Of a DNA stretch of 64,000 bases, positions 8,311-16,391 are shown one piece after another. The first letter of the stretch is position 1; every line of letters begins with the position of its first letter. The stretch is from Coriobacteriia bacterium (GTDB taxonomy: Bacteria > Actinomycetota > Coriobacteriia > Anaerosomatales > SLCP01). Both the position numbers and the translations under genes were made by a program. The notes beneath the pieces are model-generated. The model saw only the letters and a list, made by a program, of their open reading frames with translations, did not search any database and was not told the origin of the DNA. The stretch spans positions 62,001-126,000 of the forward strand of contig JAUVXE010000001.1 of the NCBI GenBank assembly GCA_030603745.1, in the 5' to 3' direction.

Positions 8311-9279
8311 GTGCCCGAGATGCCCACGCTGACCATCGGCGCCAAGACCGCCCGACTCCCCATCGTGCAAGGGGGTATGGCGGTCCGGATCTCCATGGCG
8401 CCGCTCGCCGCCGCGGTCGGACGGGCCGGCGGGGTCGGCCTGATCGCCGGCTCCGGGCTCACGCCCGACGAGCTCACGGCAGAACTTCGAACGGCCCGCG
8501 AGATCACCGACGGCGTCGTCGGCGTGAACATCATGGTGGCCGTCCGCCGCTTCAAGGAGCTCGTGCACGCGGCGATCGCGGCGGGTGCGGACGTGCTCGT
8601 CGTGGGCGCCGGGTTCTCGCGCGACGTCTTCACCTGGGGACGGGAGGCTGGGGTCCCGGTCGTCCCGATCGTCGGGTCGGTGCGAGTGGCCAAGCTCGCC
8701 GAGCGATTCGGCGCGGCAGCGGTCGTCGTCGAGGGCGTCGAGGCCGGGGGTCACCTCGGCACGGATCGCCCGATGCTCGAACTCCTGCCTGAGATCGTCG
8801 AGTCCGTCGACATCCCGGTGATCGGCGCCGGCGGCGTAGTGGACGGTGTCGACATCAAGCGGACCCTCGACGCGGGCGCCGCCGGCGTCCAGATGGGATC
8901 GCGGTTCGCCGCGACCGTCGAGTCCTCGGCGCCCGACTCGTTCAAGCAGCTCTACGTCGACTCGGTCGAGTCCGACATCGTGATCGTCAAGAGCCCCGTG
9001 GGTCTTCCCGGCCGCGCCATCGAGAACCCCTTCGCCCGACGTCTCGCAGCCGGCGACTTCCCGCCGATCGACCGGTGCGTCTCGTGCCTCAAGGAGTGCG
9101 GGAAGGACTACTGCATCATCGACCGCCTCGTGCGAGCGCAGGGCGGTGACGTCGATGACGGTCTCGTCTTCGCCGGTTCCTCGGCCGCCCGGATACACGA
9201 CGTCCCCACGGTCGCGAGCCTCATGGAGCGTCTCGAGAACGAGTGGAAGGCCGTGTCGGCCAGGGAGGAGCAGTCATGA
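8311..9279 (+). CDS. Second FabK-like / nitronate monooxygenase family flavoprotein with a Cys cluster
   Basis: A 322-residue FMN TIM-barrel protein related to FabK and nitronate monooxygenases. VQGGMAVRISM near the N-terminus, EAGGHLGTDRP (His148) and PVIGAGGVVDG show the flavin fold. Unlike the FabK at 5303 it has a late cluster of four cysteines, C256, C259, C263 and C268 (CVSCLKECGKDYC), as in some clostridial flavin oxidoreductases. It lies between acpP and fabF and overlaps the fabF start, so a fatty-acid role is likely, perhaps a second enoyl reductase or an unsaturation-related enzyme. The GTG at 8311 has CGGAGG eight bases upstream; an ATG at 8320 is the alternative. Confidence 0.85.
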   Translation: MPEMPTLTIGAKTARLPIVQGGMAVRISMAPLAAAVGRAGGVGLIAGSGLTPDELTAELRTAREITDGVVGVNIMVAVRRFKELVHAAIAAGADVLVVGAGFSRDVFTWGREAGVPVVPIVGSVRVAKLAERFGAAAVVVEGVEAGGHLGTDRPMLELLPEIVESVDIPVIGAGGVVDGVDIKRTLDAGAAGVQMGSRFAATVESSAPDSFKQLYVDSVESDIVIVKSPVGLPGRAIENPFARRLAAGDFPPIDRCVSCLKECGKDYCIIDRLVRAQGGDVDDGLVFAGSSAARIHDVPTVASLMERLENEWKAVSAREEQS

Positions 9280-10502
9280 GGAGAGTCGCGATCACCGGTG
9301 TGGGCGTCGTCTCGCCGATCGGCACCGGACGGACTGCGATGCAGAAGGGTATCGCCGCCGGCCGCTCAGGCGTCGGTCCGATCACGCACTTCGACGCCGC
9401 CACGTTCTCCACACGGTTCGCGGCCTCCGTCGACGACTTCGACCCGCTCGCGTTCCTCGACGCCAAGGAGGCGCGCCGGATGGCGCGGTTCCAGCAGTTC
9501 GCCGTGGGGGCGGCGCTCGAGGCGATCGGCGACGCCGGGCTCGAGTTCGACGAGCAGGAGGCGGACCGGATCGGCGTGATCGTCGGTTCGGGCATCGGCG
9601 GCCTGCAGGTCATGGAGGATCAGTGCCAGCGGCTCCTGGAGGGCGGGCCGCGCAAGGTGAGCCCCTTCCTCGTCCCGATGATGATCGTCGACCTCGCGGC
9701 GGGACTGATCTCGATCAGGATCGGCGCCAAGGGCATCAACTACTCGCCGGTCTCCGCATGCGCCACCGGTACCCACGCGATCGGCGAGGCCGCCGAGGCG
9801 ATCTCGCGCGGTCAGGCCGACGTGATCATCGCCGGCGGCGTCGACGCCGCCATCACCCCGCTTGGCCTGGCCGGGTTCGCCTCGGCCCGGGCGCTCTCGA
9901 CGCGCAACGACGAGCCCGAGAGGGCGTCGCGCCCGTTCGACGTCGCTCGCGACGGCTTCGTGATGGGGGAGGGGTGCGGCATCCTCGTGCTCGAGTCGTG
10001 GGACCGGGCCGAGGCGCGGGGAGCCCGCATCTACGGGGAGCTCGCCGGCTACGGCGCGAGCGGGGACGCCTATCACATCACCGCGCCCGCCCCGGACGGC
10101 GACGGCGCCGTCCGCGCGATGCGTCACGCGCTCGACCGCGCCGGCCTCGCTCCTTCCGACATCGGCTACATCAACGCGCACGGCACCTCCACCCCGCAGG
10201 GCGACGTGATCGAGACGCGCGCCGTCAAGACGGTCTTCGGCGACTCCGCGCCCCCGGTCTCCTCCACGAAGTCGATGATGGGCCACCTGCTCGGTGGCGC
10301 CGGCGCCGTGGAGGCCGTGGTCTGCACGCTCGCCCTCGAGCACGAGCTGCTGCCTCCCACGATCAACCTCGACGACCCCGATCCCGAGTGCGACCTCGAC
10401 TACGTCCCGCACACCGCGCGCCCCGCGCGCGTCGACGCGGTCATGAGCAACTCCTTCGGCTTCGGGGGCCACAACGCCACGATCATCATCACGAGGGCGT
10501 AG
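9276..10502 (+). CDS. fabF: Beta-ketoacyl-ACP synthase II FabF
   Basis: FabF elongates acyl-ACP with malonyl-ACP. The 408-residue thiolase-fold enzyme shows the Cys-His-His triad: Cys in VSACATGTH, His in NAHGTSTP and His in SMMGHLLGGAG. The C-terminal SNSFGFGGHN loop that gates the active site is also present. The ATG at 9276 overlaps the stop of the preceding flavoprotein gene and follows AGGGAGGAG, so the two are coupled. rnc begins four bases after its stop, tying fatty acid synthesis and RNA processing genes into one unit. Confidence 0.97.
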   Translation: MRRVAITGVGVVSPIGTGRTAMQKGIAAGRSGVGPITHFDAATFSTRFAASVDDFDPLAFLDAKEARRMARFQQFAVGAALEAIGDAGLEFDEQEADRIGVIVGSGIGGLQVMEDQCQRLLEGGPRKVSPFLVPMMIVDLAAGLISIRIGAKGINYSPVSACATGTHAIGEAAEAISRGQADVIIAGGVDAAITPLGLAGFASARALSTRNDEPERASRPFDVARDGFVMGEGCGILVLESWDRAEARGARIYGELAGYGASGDAYHITAPAPDGDGAVRAMRHALDRAGLAPSDIGYINAHGTSTPQGDVIETRAVKTVFGDSAPPVSSTKSMMGHLLGGAGAVEAVVCTLALEHELLPPTINLDDPDPECDLDYVPHTARPARVDAVMSNSFGFGGHNATIIITRA

Positions 10503-10506
10503 CGCC

Positions 10507-11226
10507 GTGCCCGCCGCCGAGCCATCGGCCGGATCGCTCCGTCGGGCCGAGGAGATCACCGGCCACCGGTTCGCCGACCCCGCGCTCGTCGCACGCGCCC
10601 TCACGCACCCGAGCGCGGTGGAGGGCGCCTCGATCCGTGAGGACTACGAGCGGCTCGAGTTCCTCGGCGACGCCGTGCTCGGGCTCGTGGTCGTCGACGA
10701 GCTCTATCGTCGCTACCCCGAGCTCACCGAGGGAGAGATGACCAAGCTCAAGGTCTCAGTCGTCTCGGGCGGGGTCCTCTCCGAGGTCGCCGCCTCCCTC
10801 GGACTGGAGGAACTCATCGTCCTCGGCGGGTCGGAGCGGGGCGCCGGGTCGCGCGGGCGCCGCTCGGCGCTCGAGAACGTCTACGAGGCGCTCGTGGGGG
10901 CGCTCTACGCCGACGGCGGGCTCGAGGCCGCCCGATCGTTCGTGCTCGCCTCCCTCGGCCGGCGGATCGAGCCCTCCGCTCTCGCCGAGATCGCGCTCGA
11001 CCACCCCAAGTCCGCGCTCCAGGAGTTGCTGCAGGCCCGCGGCGAGACGCCGACCTATCGGATCGTCGCCGAGGAGGGCCCTCCGCACCGGCGCACCTTC
11101 CACGCCGAGGCGCTGCTGGGCGACCGCGTCGTGGGTGCGGGTGCCGGGGCCAGCAAGAAGGAGGCGGAGCTCAACGCCGCCCGCGAGGCGCTCGCACTCC
11201 TGAGCGCCCCCTCGAAGAGGTCCTGA
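10507..11226 (+). CDS. rnc: Ribonuclease III
   Basis: RNase III cleaves double-stranded RNA, processing rRNA precursors and structured mRNA leaders. The 239-residue protein has the catalytic signature ERLEFLGDAVLGL with its acidic metal ligands, a second acidic set at ALENVYEALVGALY, and a C-terminal double-stranded-RNA-binding domain beginning at DHPKSALQELLQARG. It starts at GTG four bases after fabF. The hairpins between rpsO and pnp elsewhere in this window are candidate substrates. The mutM (fpg) gene that often sits between rnc and smc in actinobacteria is absent. Confidence 0.97.
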   Translation: MPAAEPSAGSLRRAEEITGHRFADPALVARALTHPSAVEGASIREDYERLEFLGDAVLGLVVVDELYRRYPELTEGEMTKLKVSVVSGGVLSEVAASLGLEELIVLGGSERGAGSRGRRSALENVYEALVGALYADGGLEAARSFVLASLGRRIEPSALAEIALDHPKSALQELLQARGETPTYRIVAEEGPPHRRTFHAEALLGDRVVGAGAGASKKEAELNAAREALALLSAPSKRS

Positions 11227-11262
11227 AAGGGCTCCTGACACGCCGTCGAACCTGCCGTCCTG

Positions 11263-11333
11263 TGATAGAATCCTGGGCGTTCCGTCGCACGTCATCCCTG
11301 TTCCGGCGACCTGCGCTCCGCGCCTCGAGAGGC
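11263..11333 (+). promoter_or_regulatory. smc promoter (extended -10) and hairpin over the ribosome site
   Basis: TGATAGAAT at 11263-11271 is an extended -10 element without a clear -35 box. In the leader, GCCTC (11322-11326) and GAGGC (11329-11333) pair around two bases. The 3' arm contains the only ribosome-site-like sequence (GAGAGG) before the TTG start of smc, so translation may be held low. Confidence 0.55.
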
Positions 11334-11341
11334 CACGCACC

Positions 11342-14300
11342 TTGTATCTCAAGTCGCTCATACTCAAAGGCTTCAAGTCGTTCGCGGACCGGACCGTCCT
11401 CTCGCTCGAACCGGGAGTGACCGTCGTCGTCGGGCCGAACGGTTCCGGCAAGTCCAACATCTCCGACGCCATGCTCTGGGTCCTCGGCGAGCAGTCCGCC
11501 AAGTCGCTGCGCGGCCAGGCCATGGAAGACGTCATCTTCGCGGGCTCCTCGGCGAGGCAACCGGTCGGGGTCGCCGAGGTCGACCTGGTGCTCGACAACT
11601 CCGACGGCACCCTTCCCATCGAGTTCAACGAGGTCACCATCACGCGCCGGATGTTCCGCAACGGCGAGAGCGAGTACCTCATCAACCAGACCCCGTGCCG
11701 GCTCATGGACGTGCACGAGCTGCTCCACGACACCGGCCTCGGTCGGGACACCCACTCGATCATCTCGCAGGGGCGTCTCGACGAGGTCCTCAACTCGCGT
11801 CCCGAGGAGCGCCGCCAGCTCATCGAGGAGGCGGCTGGCGTCCTCAAGCACAAGAAGCGCCGCGAACGCGCGGTCCGCAAGCTCGCGGGGATGGAGGCCC
11901 ACCTCGAGCGCGTCCGGGACATCTCGGCCGAGATCGACCGACAGCTCCGTCCGCTCCAGCGTCAGGCGTCACGTGCCGCGCAGCACGCCGAGATACGCGA
12001 GGACCTCGCGGGGATCGAGACCGCGCTCGCCGTCGACGACCTGCGCTCGCTGCAGGGGGAGTGGGAGCGGGCCACCAAGCGCGAGAAGGAGCAGGACGCG
12101 GAGATCGAGCTCGCCCGCTACCGCCTGGCCGAGAAGGAGCGGGAGCTCGCGAAGTTCCAGACGCTCCTCGAGGAGAAGGGCTTGTTCGTCGGCGACCTCT
12201 CCGAGCAGCGCCGCCGTCTGCAGTCCGTGCTCGAACGCCTCAACTCCGGGCTGTTGCTGCTGGAGGAGAAGGGCAAGAACCTCATCGACCGGCTGAGCGA
12301 CCTGCGGGCCAAGATCCACAACGCCGAGTCGCGCACCTCCAGCCGGGCCGCCGACCTCGAGCGTCTCACGGCCGAGCGGGCCGAGACCGACGCGCGGCTC
12401 AAGGCGCACTACTCTCAACTGGGCGAGCTCCGCCGCGAGGCCGAGGCGTCCAAGAAGCAGCGGATCGCCGCCGACGAGGCGCTCGCCGGCCTGGGCGGTG
12501 AGGGCCGCCGGGCGCGCAAGGAACACGACGACCTGCGGATCGAGCTCTCCGGACACGAGCAGGCCCTGGCCTCGTTCACCCTCGAGTCGGAGATGCTCGA
12601 CGAGCGCATCGTCGCCCTGAAGGAACAGCGGACCGGCGTCGCGTCCACGCTCGCCACGCGGAGGGCGCGCCTCGAGCAGCTGGAGGCGGACCTGACCCGC
12701 ACGCGCAAGGAGCGCGCGCTGGCCGACAGCGACGTCGACAAGCGGGTCCGCGTCCTTGAGAGCCGCCGCAAGGACCTCGCCACGGTCCGGGAACGACTGA
12801 CCGACGCCCGGGCCGAGGTCCGCGCCCTCGCCGAGGTCGATCGGGCCTTCGAGTCCGCGTCCCCGGCACTCGCCTGGGCGCTCTCCCGGGAGCGGGACCT
12901 CGACGGCGTGGTGGGCCCGCTCGCAGAGCGGGTCAGGGTCCCCGAGCGCTACGAGCGGTTGCTGGAGCACCTCCTCGGCACCGACCTCTTCGCGCTCCTC
13001 GTCGACGACATCGACGCCGGGGCTCGCATCGCCGCCGCCGCCTCCTCGGAGTCCGAGGGCGAGCTGTCGCTCGTCCCGCTCGCGGCGCTCTCCGCGGCCG
13101 AGCGGCCCGGCGCCGCCGACGGCACCTCGCTGCTCGACCTCGTCGAGTGCGCTCCGGAGGTCCGTGCCCCGCTCGCCACGCTCATCGGCGACGTCTTCGT
13201 GGTCGAGGACCTCGACGCCGCCGTGCGCGCCACGCGCGCGGACCGGACCGGTTCGCGCTTCGCCACTCCCGACGGCGCCATCGTGTGGCCCGGCGGCAAG
13301 GTGACGATCGGCCGCGTCATGGCCACCGACGGCGCTGGCGTGCTCGAGCGCAAGCGCCGGATCACCGAGCTCGAGGACGAGGTCGCCGCGCTCGAGATCG
13401 CGGTCGGGGACGCCGAGGCGATCACCTCCACCGCCGAGGAGGCGCTCGTCGTCGCCCAGCAGGACGCGCTCGAGCTCGGCCAGCGGCTGGCACAGCACGC
13501 GGGCGAGCACGACTCCCTGCGCGAGGAGATCGGCCGTCTCGAGGCCACGCTCACCTCGGTAGACGTCGACCACGACCGTGTCGTCGTCCGCCTCGAAGAA
13601 CTGCACGCCCGCATCACCAAGGACGCCCCCTCGCTCGAGACCGCGAAGTCCCGGATCCTCGAGCTCGAGGTCGAGATAGCCGAGCTCGAGGAGCGTACCG
13701 CCGTCGCCCGCGAGCAGCGTGACGCCTTCTTCCGCGAGGAGGCGGGCATCAACGAGCGACTCTCGGCGTGTCAGGTCGACATCGCCACGGTCTCGGAGCG
13801 TGAGGTCCACCTCAAGCGCCAGGTCGCGTCGATCGATGCCGAGCTCGCCGACCTCGCCGAGACGGTGAGGCTGGCCCGCGAGACCGAGATCGCGCTCGAG
13901 CTCCTCCGCGAGCGGATCCAGCCCGTCCACGACCTCTACAGCGCGCTCCTCGAGCGGGCGGAGCACTGGGCGGTCCGGCTGAAGGATCGCGCTCGGTTCG
14001 AACAGGCGGACTCCGAGTCGCTGCGCACCACGATCCACGAGGCCCAGGAGGCGGTTCGCGCCCTGCAGTCCGAGATCGACGCCCACGGCGAGGTCATGAG
14101 CGACATCCGCGTCGAGAAGGGCCGTCTCGAGGTCCAGGTCAACGCCGCCGTCGCGCGCATCGTCGAGGAGATCGGCATCCCGCTGGAACGCGCGCTGGAG
14201 CACGAGCCCGTCGAGGACCGCGTGCGCGCCGAGGACCGCGCGCACGCGCTGCGCAAGAAGCTCGAGAACCTCGGTCCGGTCAACCCCATCGCCATGCAGG

Positions 14301-14905
14301 AGTTCGAGGCGCTCCAGGCCCGGCGCGACTTCATGAACGAGCAGGTCGCCGACCTCGTCGCGAGTCGCCAGGCGCTCCAGAAGGTCGTGGCGGCGATCGA
14401 CCGGAAGATCCGGGAGCGCTTCTTCGAGACCTTCGAGCAGGTGAACGCGCACTTCCAGGAGGTCTTCGGCCTGCTCTTCCCAGGGGGACACTCCTCACTG
14501 GAACTGACCGACCCCGACGACCCGGAGGCCACCGGCGTCGAGGTCATCGCTCAGCCGCGCGGCAAGAAGCTCTCGAAGATGACGCTCATGAGCGGCGGCG
14601 AGAAGTCGCTCACAGCCCTCGCGCTGCTCTTCGCCGTCTACCGCACGCGTCCCTGCCCGTTCTACGTCCTCGACGAGGTCGAGGCCGCGCTCGACGACAC
14701 CAACCTCCGTCGCTTCATCGGCTTCACCGACAGCATGCGCACCCACACCCAGTTCATCATCGTCACGCACCAGCGTCGCACGATGGAGATGGCCGATGTC
14801 CTCTACGGCGTCTCGATGCAGGCCGACGGGGTGAGCAAGGTCGTCAGCCAGAAGCTCGACCGTGTCGATGCCGAGGAGGTGGCTGATGAGCACGCCGTGG
14901 TATAG
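11342..14905 (+). CDS. smc: Chromosome segregation ATPase SMC
   Basis: SMC is the ATPase of the bacterial condensin that organises and separates replicated origins. The 1187-residue length is typical. The N-terminal head has GFKSFADRT and Walker A GPNGSGKSN (about residues 31-39). Two long coiled-coil arms flank a hinge at roughly 490-660. The C-terminal head carries the ABC signature MSGGEKS (1083-1089) and Walker B with Asp1111-Glu1112. The start is a TTG at 11342, chosen because it gives the canonical YLKSLILKGFKSF N-terminus; no ATG or GTG fits. scpA and scpB are not in the window. Confidence 0.97.
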   Translation: MYLKSLILKGFKSFADRTVLSLEPGVTVVVGPNGSGKSNISDAMLWVLGEQSAKSLRGQAMEDVIFAGSSARQPVGVAEVDLVLDNSDGTLPIEFNEVTITRRMFRNGESEYLINQTPCRLMDVHELLHDTGLGRDTHSIISQGRLDEVLNSRPEERRQLIEEAAGVLKHKKRRERAVRKLAGMEAHLERVRDISAEIDRQLRPLQRQASRAAQHAEIREDLAGIETALAVDDLRSLQGEWERATKREKEQDAEIELARYRLAEKERELAKFQTLLEEKGLFVGDLSEQRRRLQSVLERLNSGLLLLEEKGKNLIDRLSDLRAKIHNAESRTSSRAADLERLTAERAETDARLKAHYSQLGELRREAEASKKQRIAADEALAGLGGEGRRARKEHDDLRIELSGHEQALASFTLESEMLDERIVALKEQRTGVASTLATRRARLEQLEADLTRTRKERALADSDVDKRVRVLESRRKDLATVRERLTDARAEVRALAEVDRAFESASPALAWALSRERDLDGVVGPLAERVRVPERYERLLEHLLGTDLFALLVDDIDAGARIAAAASSESEGELSLVPLAALSAAERPGAADGTSLLDLVECAPEVRAPLATLIGDVFVVEDLDAAVRATRADRTGSRFATPDGAIVWPGGKVTIGRVMATDGAGVLERKRRITELEDEVAALEIAVGDAEAITSTAEEALVVAQQDALELGQRLAQHAGEHDSLREEIGRLEATLTSVDVDHDRVVVRLEELHARITKDAPSLETAKSRILELEVEIAELEERTAVAREQRDAFFREEAGINERLSACQVDIATVSEREVHLKRQVASIDAELADLAETVRLARETEIALELLRERIQPVHDLYSALLERAEHWAVRLKDRARFEQADSESLRTTIHEAQEAVRALQSEIDAHGEVMSDIRVEKGRLEVQVNAAVARIVEEIGIPLERALEHEPVEDRVRAEDRAHALRKKLENLGPVNPIAMQEFEALQARRDFMNEQVADLVASRQALQKVVAAIDRKIRERFFETFEQVNAHFQEVFGLLFPGGHSSLELTDPDDPEATGVEVIAQPRGKKLSKMTLMSGGEKSLTALALLFAVYRTRPCPFYVLDEVEAALDDTNLRRFIGFTDSMRTHTQFIIVTHQRRTMEMADVLYGVSMQADGVSKVVSQKLDRVDAEEVADEHAVV

Positions 14906-15800
14906 GCGGATCTCCGAGGGCCTGACCAAGAGCCGCGAGCGCCTCGGCGAGCAGCTCAACGTCATCGTCGGCCGCAGCCCGGATGTCGACGAGGACTTCT
15001 GGGAGAACCTCGAGGACGCGCTGATCGGCTCGGACGTCGGCGTGACCGCGGTCACCGAGATCGTCGATCGGCTCCGCGACACCGCGACGCGCAAGGCCCT
15101 CCCGGACGCCCGAGCGGTCCTCGATCACCTCGCCGAGGAGATCGCCGCCGAGTTCCCAACGAGCGCGCCGGACCCGTTCTCAGCCGCACCGGTCGTCGTG
15201 CTGATGGTCGGCGTCAACGGCACCGGCAAGACCACCTCGGTCGGTAAGATCGCCAGCGAACTCGCCACCTCCGGCAAGCGCGTGCTGCTCGGGTCGGGCG
15301 ACACCTACCGGGCAGCAGCCGTCGAGCAGCTCGACATCTGGGCGGACCGCGCGGGAGTGCCGGTCGTCCGCCGCGACCGGGGCACCGACCCCGCCGCCGT
15401 CGCGTTCGACACCGTCGCCGAGGCGAACCGCACCACCCCAGACGTCACCCTCATCGACACCGCCGGCCGCCTTCACACCTCGGCGGACCTCATGCGCGAG
15501 CTGCAGAAGGTCAAGCGGGTCGTGGAGCGGGAGAGCAGCGCACCTGTGCGCACGGTGCTGGTGCTCGACGCGACCACCGGCCAGAACGGGCTCACGCAGG
15601 CCCGGGAGTTCGACGCCGCGCTCGGCCTCGACGCCCTCGTGCTCACCAAGCTCGACGGCACCGCGAAGGGCGGCATCGCGATCGCGATCGCCCGGGAGCT
15701 CGGTATCCCGATCGTCCGGATCGGGGTCGGGGAGGGCGTCGACGACCTCAAGCCGTTCGACGCCCTCGACTACGCGCGCGCCCTCATCGGCGGGGAGTGA
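14886..15800 (+). CDS. ftsY: Signal recognition particle receptor FtsY
   Basis: FtsY is the membrane-associated SRP receptor GTPase that docks ribosome-SRP complexes at the translocon. The 304-residue protein is the short form: an N domain without the long acidic A domain, then the G domain with GVNGTGKTTSVGK, DTAGRLH and TKLDGTAKGG. The ATG at 14886 lies six bases after GAGGAGG and overlaps the end of smc by 20 bases. An alternative GTG at 14862 would lengthen the overlap. It is followed after two bases by a signal peptidase gene and then ffh, forming a secretion group. Confidence 0.96.
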   Translation: MSTPWYRRISEGLTKSRERLGEQLNVIVGRSPDVDEDFWENLEDALIGSDVGVTAVTEIVDRLRDTATRKALPDARAVLDHLAEEIAAEFPTSAPDPFSAAPVVVLMVGVNGTGKTTSVGKIASELATSGKRVLLGSGDTYRAAAVEQLDIWADRAGVPVVRRDRGTDPAAVAFDTVAEANRTTPDVTLIDTAGRLHTSADLMRELQKVKRVVERESSAPVRTVLVLDATTGQNGLTQAREFDAALGLDALVLTKLDGTAKGGIAIAIARELGIPIVRIGVGEGVDDLKPFDALDYARALIGGE

Positions 15801-15802
15801 CG

Positions 15803-16342
15803 ATGGCGCTCTTCGGCGAGCCGGGACGCGGCGACAGGATCGCGCGGCGGCTCGCGTTCCCGCTGCTGCTCCTCTTCGCCCTCGTCGTCACGCTCGTGTG
15901 GGTCGTCCACTTCCCGCTCCGGGTCGCCGGCGACTCGATGTTCCCCTCGCTCCACGACGGCGACCGCGTCCTCGTGACCCGCGGGTACCCCGATCCTCGC
16001 CGCGGGGACGTCATCGTGGTGAGCGTCACCCGGCGCGGGGCCACCGAGCCAGTGGACATGCTGAAGCGGGTCGTCGCCCTGGCCGGCGAGTCCGTGCGCA
16101 TCGAGCAGGGTATCGCGTTCGTCGACGGGGTGCCCGAACGGCCGTCGGCGCGGGTGCTGCTCAGCCCGGACGACGTATCGCGCCGTGAGATCTCCGTTCC
16201 CGAGGGGCACCTCTACGTCCTCGGCGACAACCGGCCGGCCTCGCTCGACAGCAGGTTCTACGGACCGGTGCCGATCACCGAGGTTCGCGGCCGTGTCACC
16301 TTCGTCTTCGCGCCCGCGACGCGCTTCGGCACGGTTGACTGA
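15803..16342 (+). CDS. lepB: Signal peptidase I, short form (first of two)
   Basis: Type I signal peptidase removes signal peptides from exported proteins on the outer face of the membrane. The 179-residue protein has one N-terminal membrane helix (about residues 16-34), the catalytic serine in AGDSMFPSL (Ser45) and the general-base lysine in MLKRVVALAGES (Lys88). The box E motif is LGDNRPASLDSR. The ATG at 15803 has GGGGA six bases upstream; a GTG at 15797 overlapping the ftsY stop is possible. It lies between ftsY and ffh. A second, divergent copy is at 19809. Confidence 0.93.
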   Translation: MALFGEPGRGDRIARRLAFPLLLLFALVVTLVWVVHFPLRVAGDSMFPSLHDGDRVLVTRGYPDPRRGDVIVVSVTRRGATEPVDMLKRVVALAGESVRIEQGIAFVDGVPERPSARVLLSPDDVSRREISVPEGHLYVLGDNRPASLDSRFYGPVPITEVRGRVTFVFAPATRFGTVD

Positions 16343-16391
16343 CCGCGCCGCGCGATACTAGCCTGGACCGACCCACCGAGGAGGACCACGG

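Noticed and set aside
8311-9279. Reading the second FabK-like gene as a plain duplicate of fabK
   Set aside because: The two proteins share only the fold motifs. The C-terminal Cys cluster, different N-terminus and position make recent duplication unlikely.
11969-14491. An 840-codon open frame on the minus strand across smc
   Set aside because: It is antisense to an unambiguous SMC gene and shows only Leu/Glu/Asp/Arg-rich composition produced by the codon bias of a GC-rich gene. It has no recognisable domain or ribosome site.
16335-16361. Possible ffh promoter TTGACT with GATACT or TACTAG
   Set aside because: Spacing is only 13-15 bases and there is no extended -10 TG. ffh can be read from upstream, so I did not list it.
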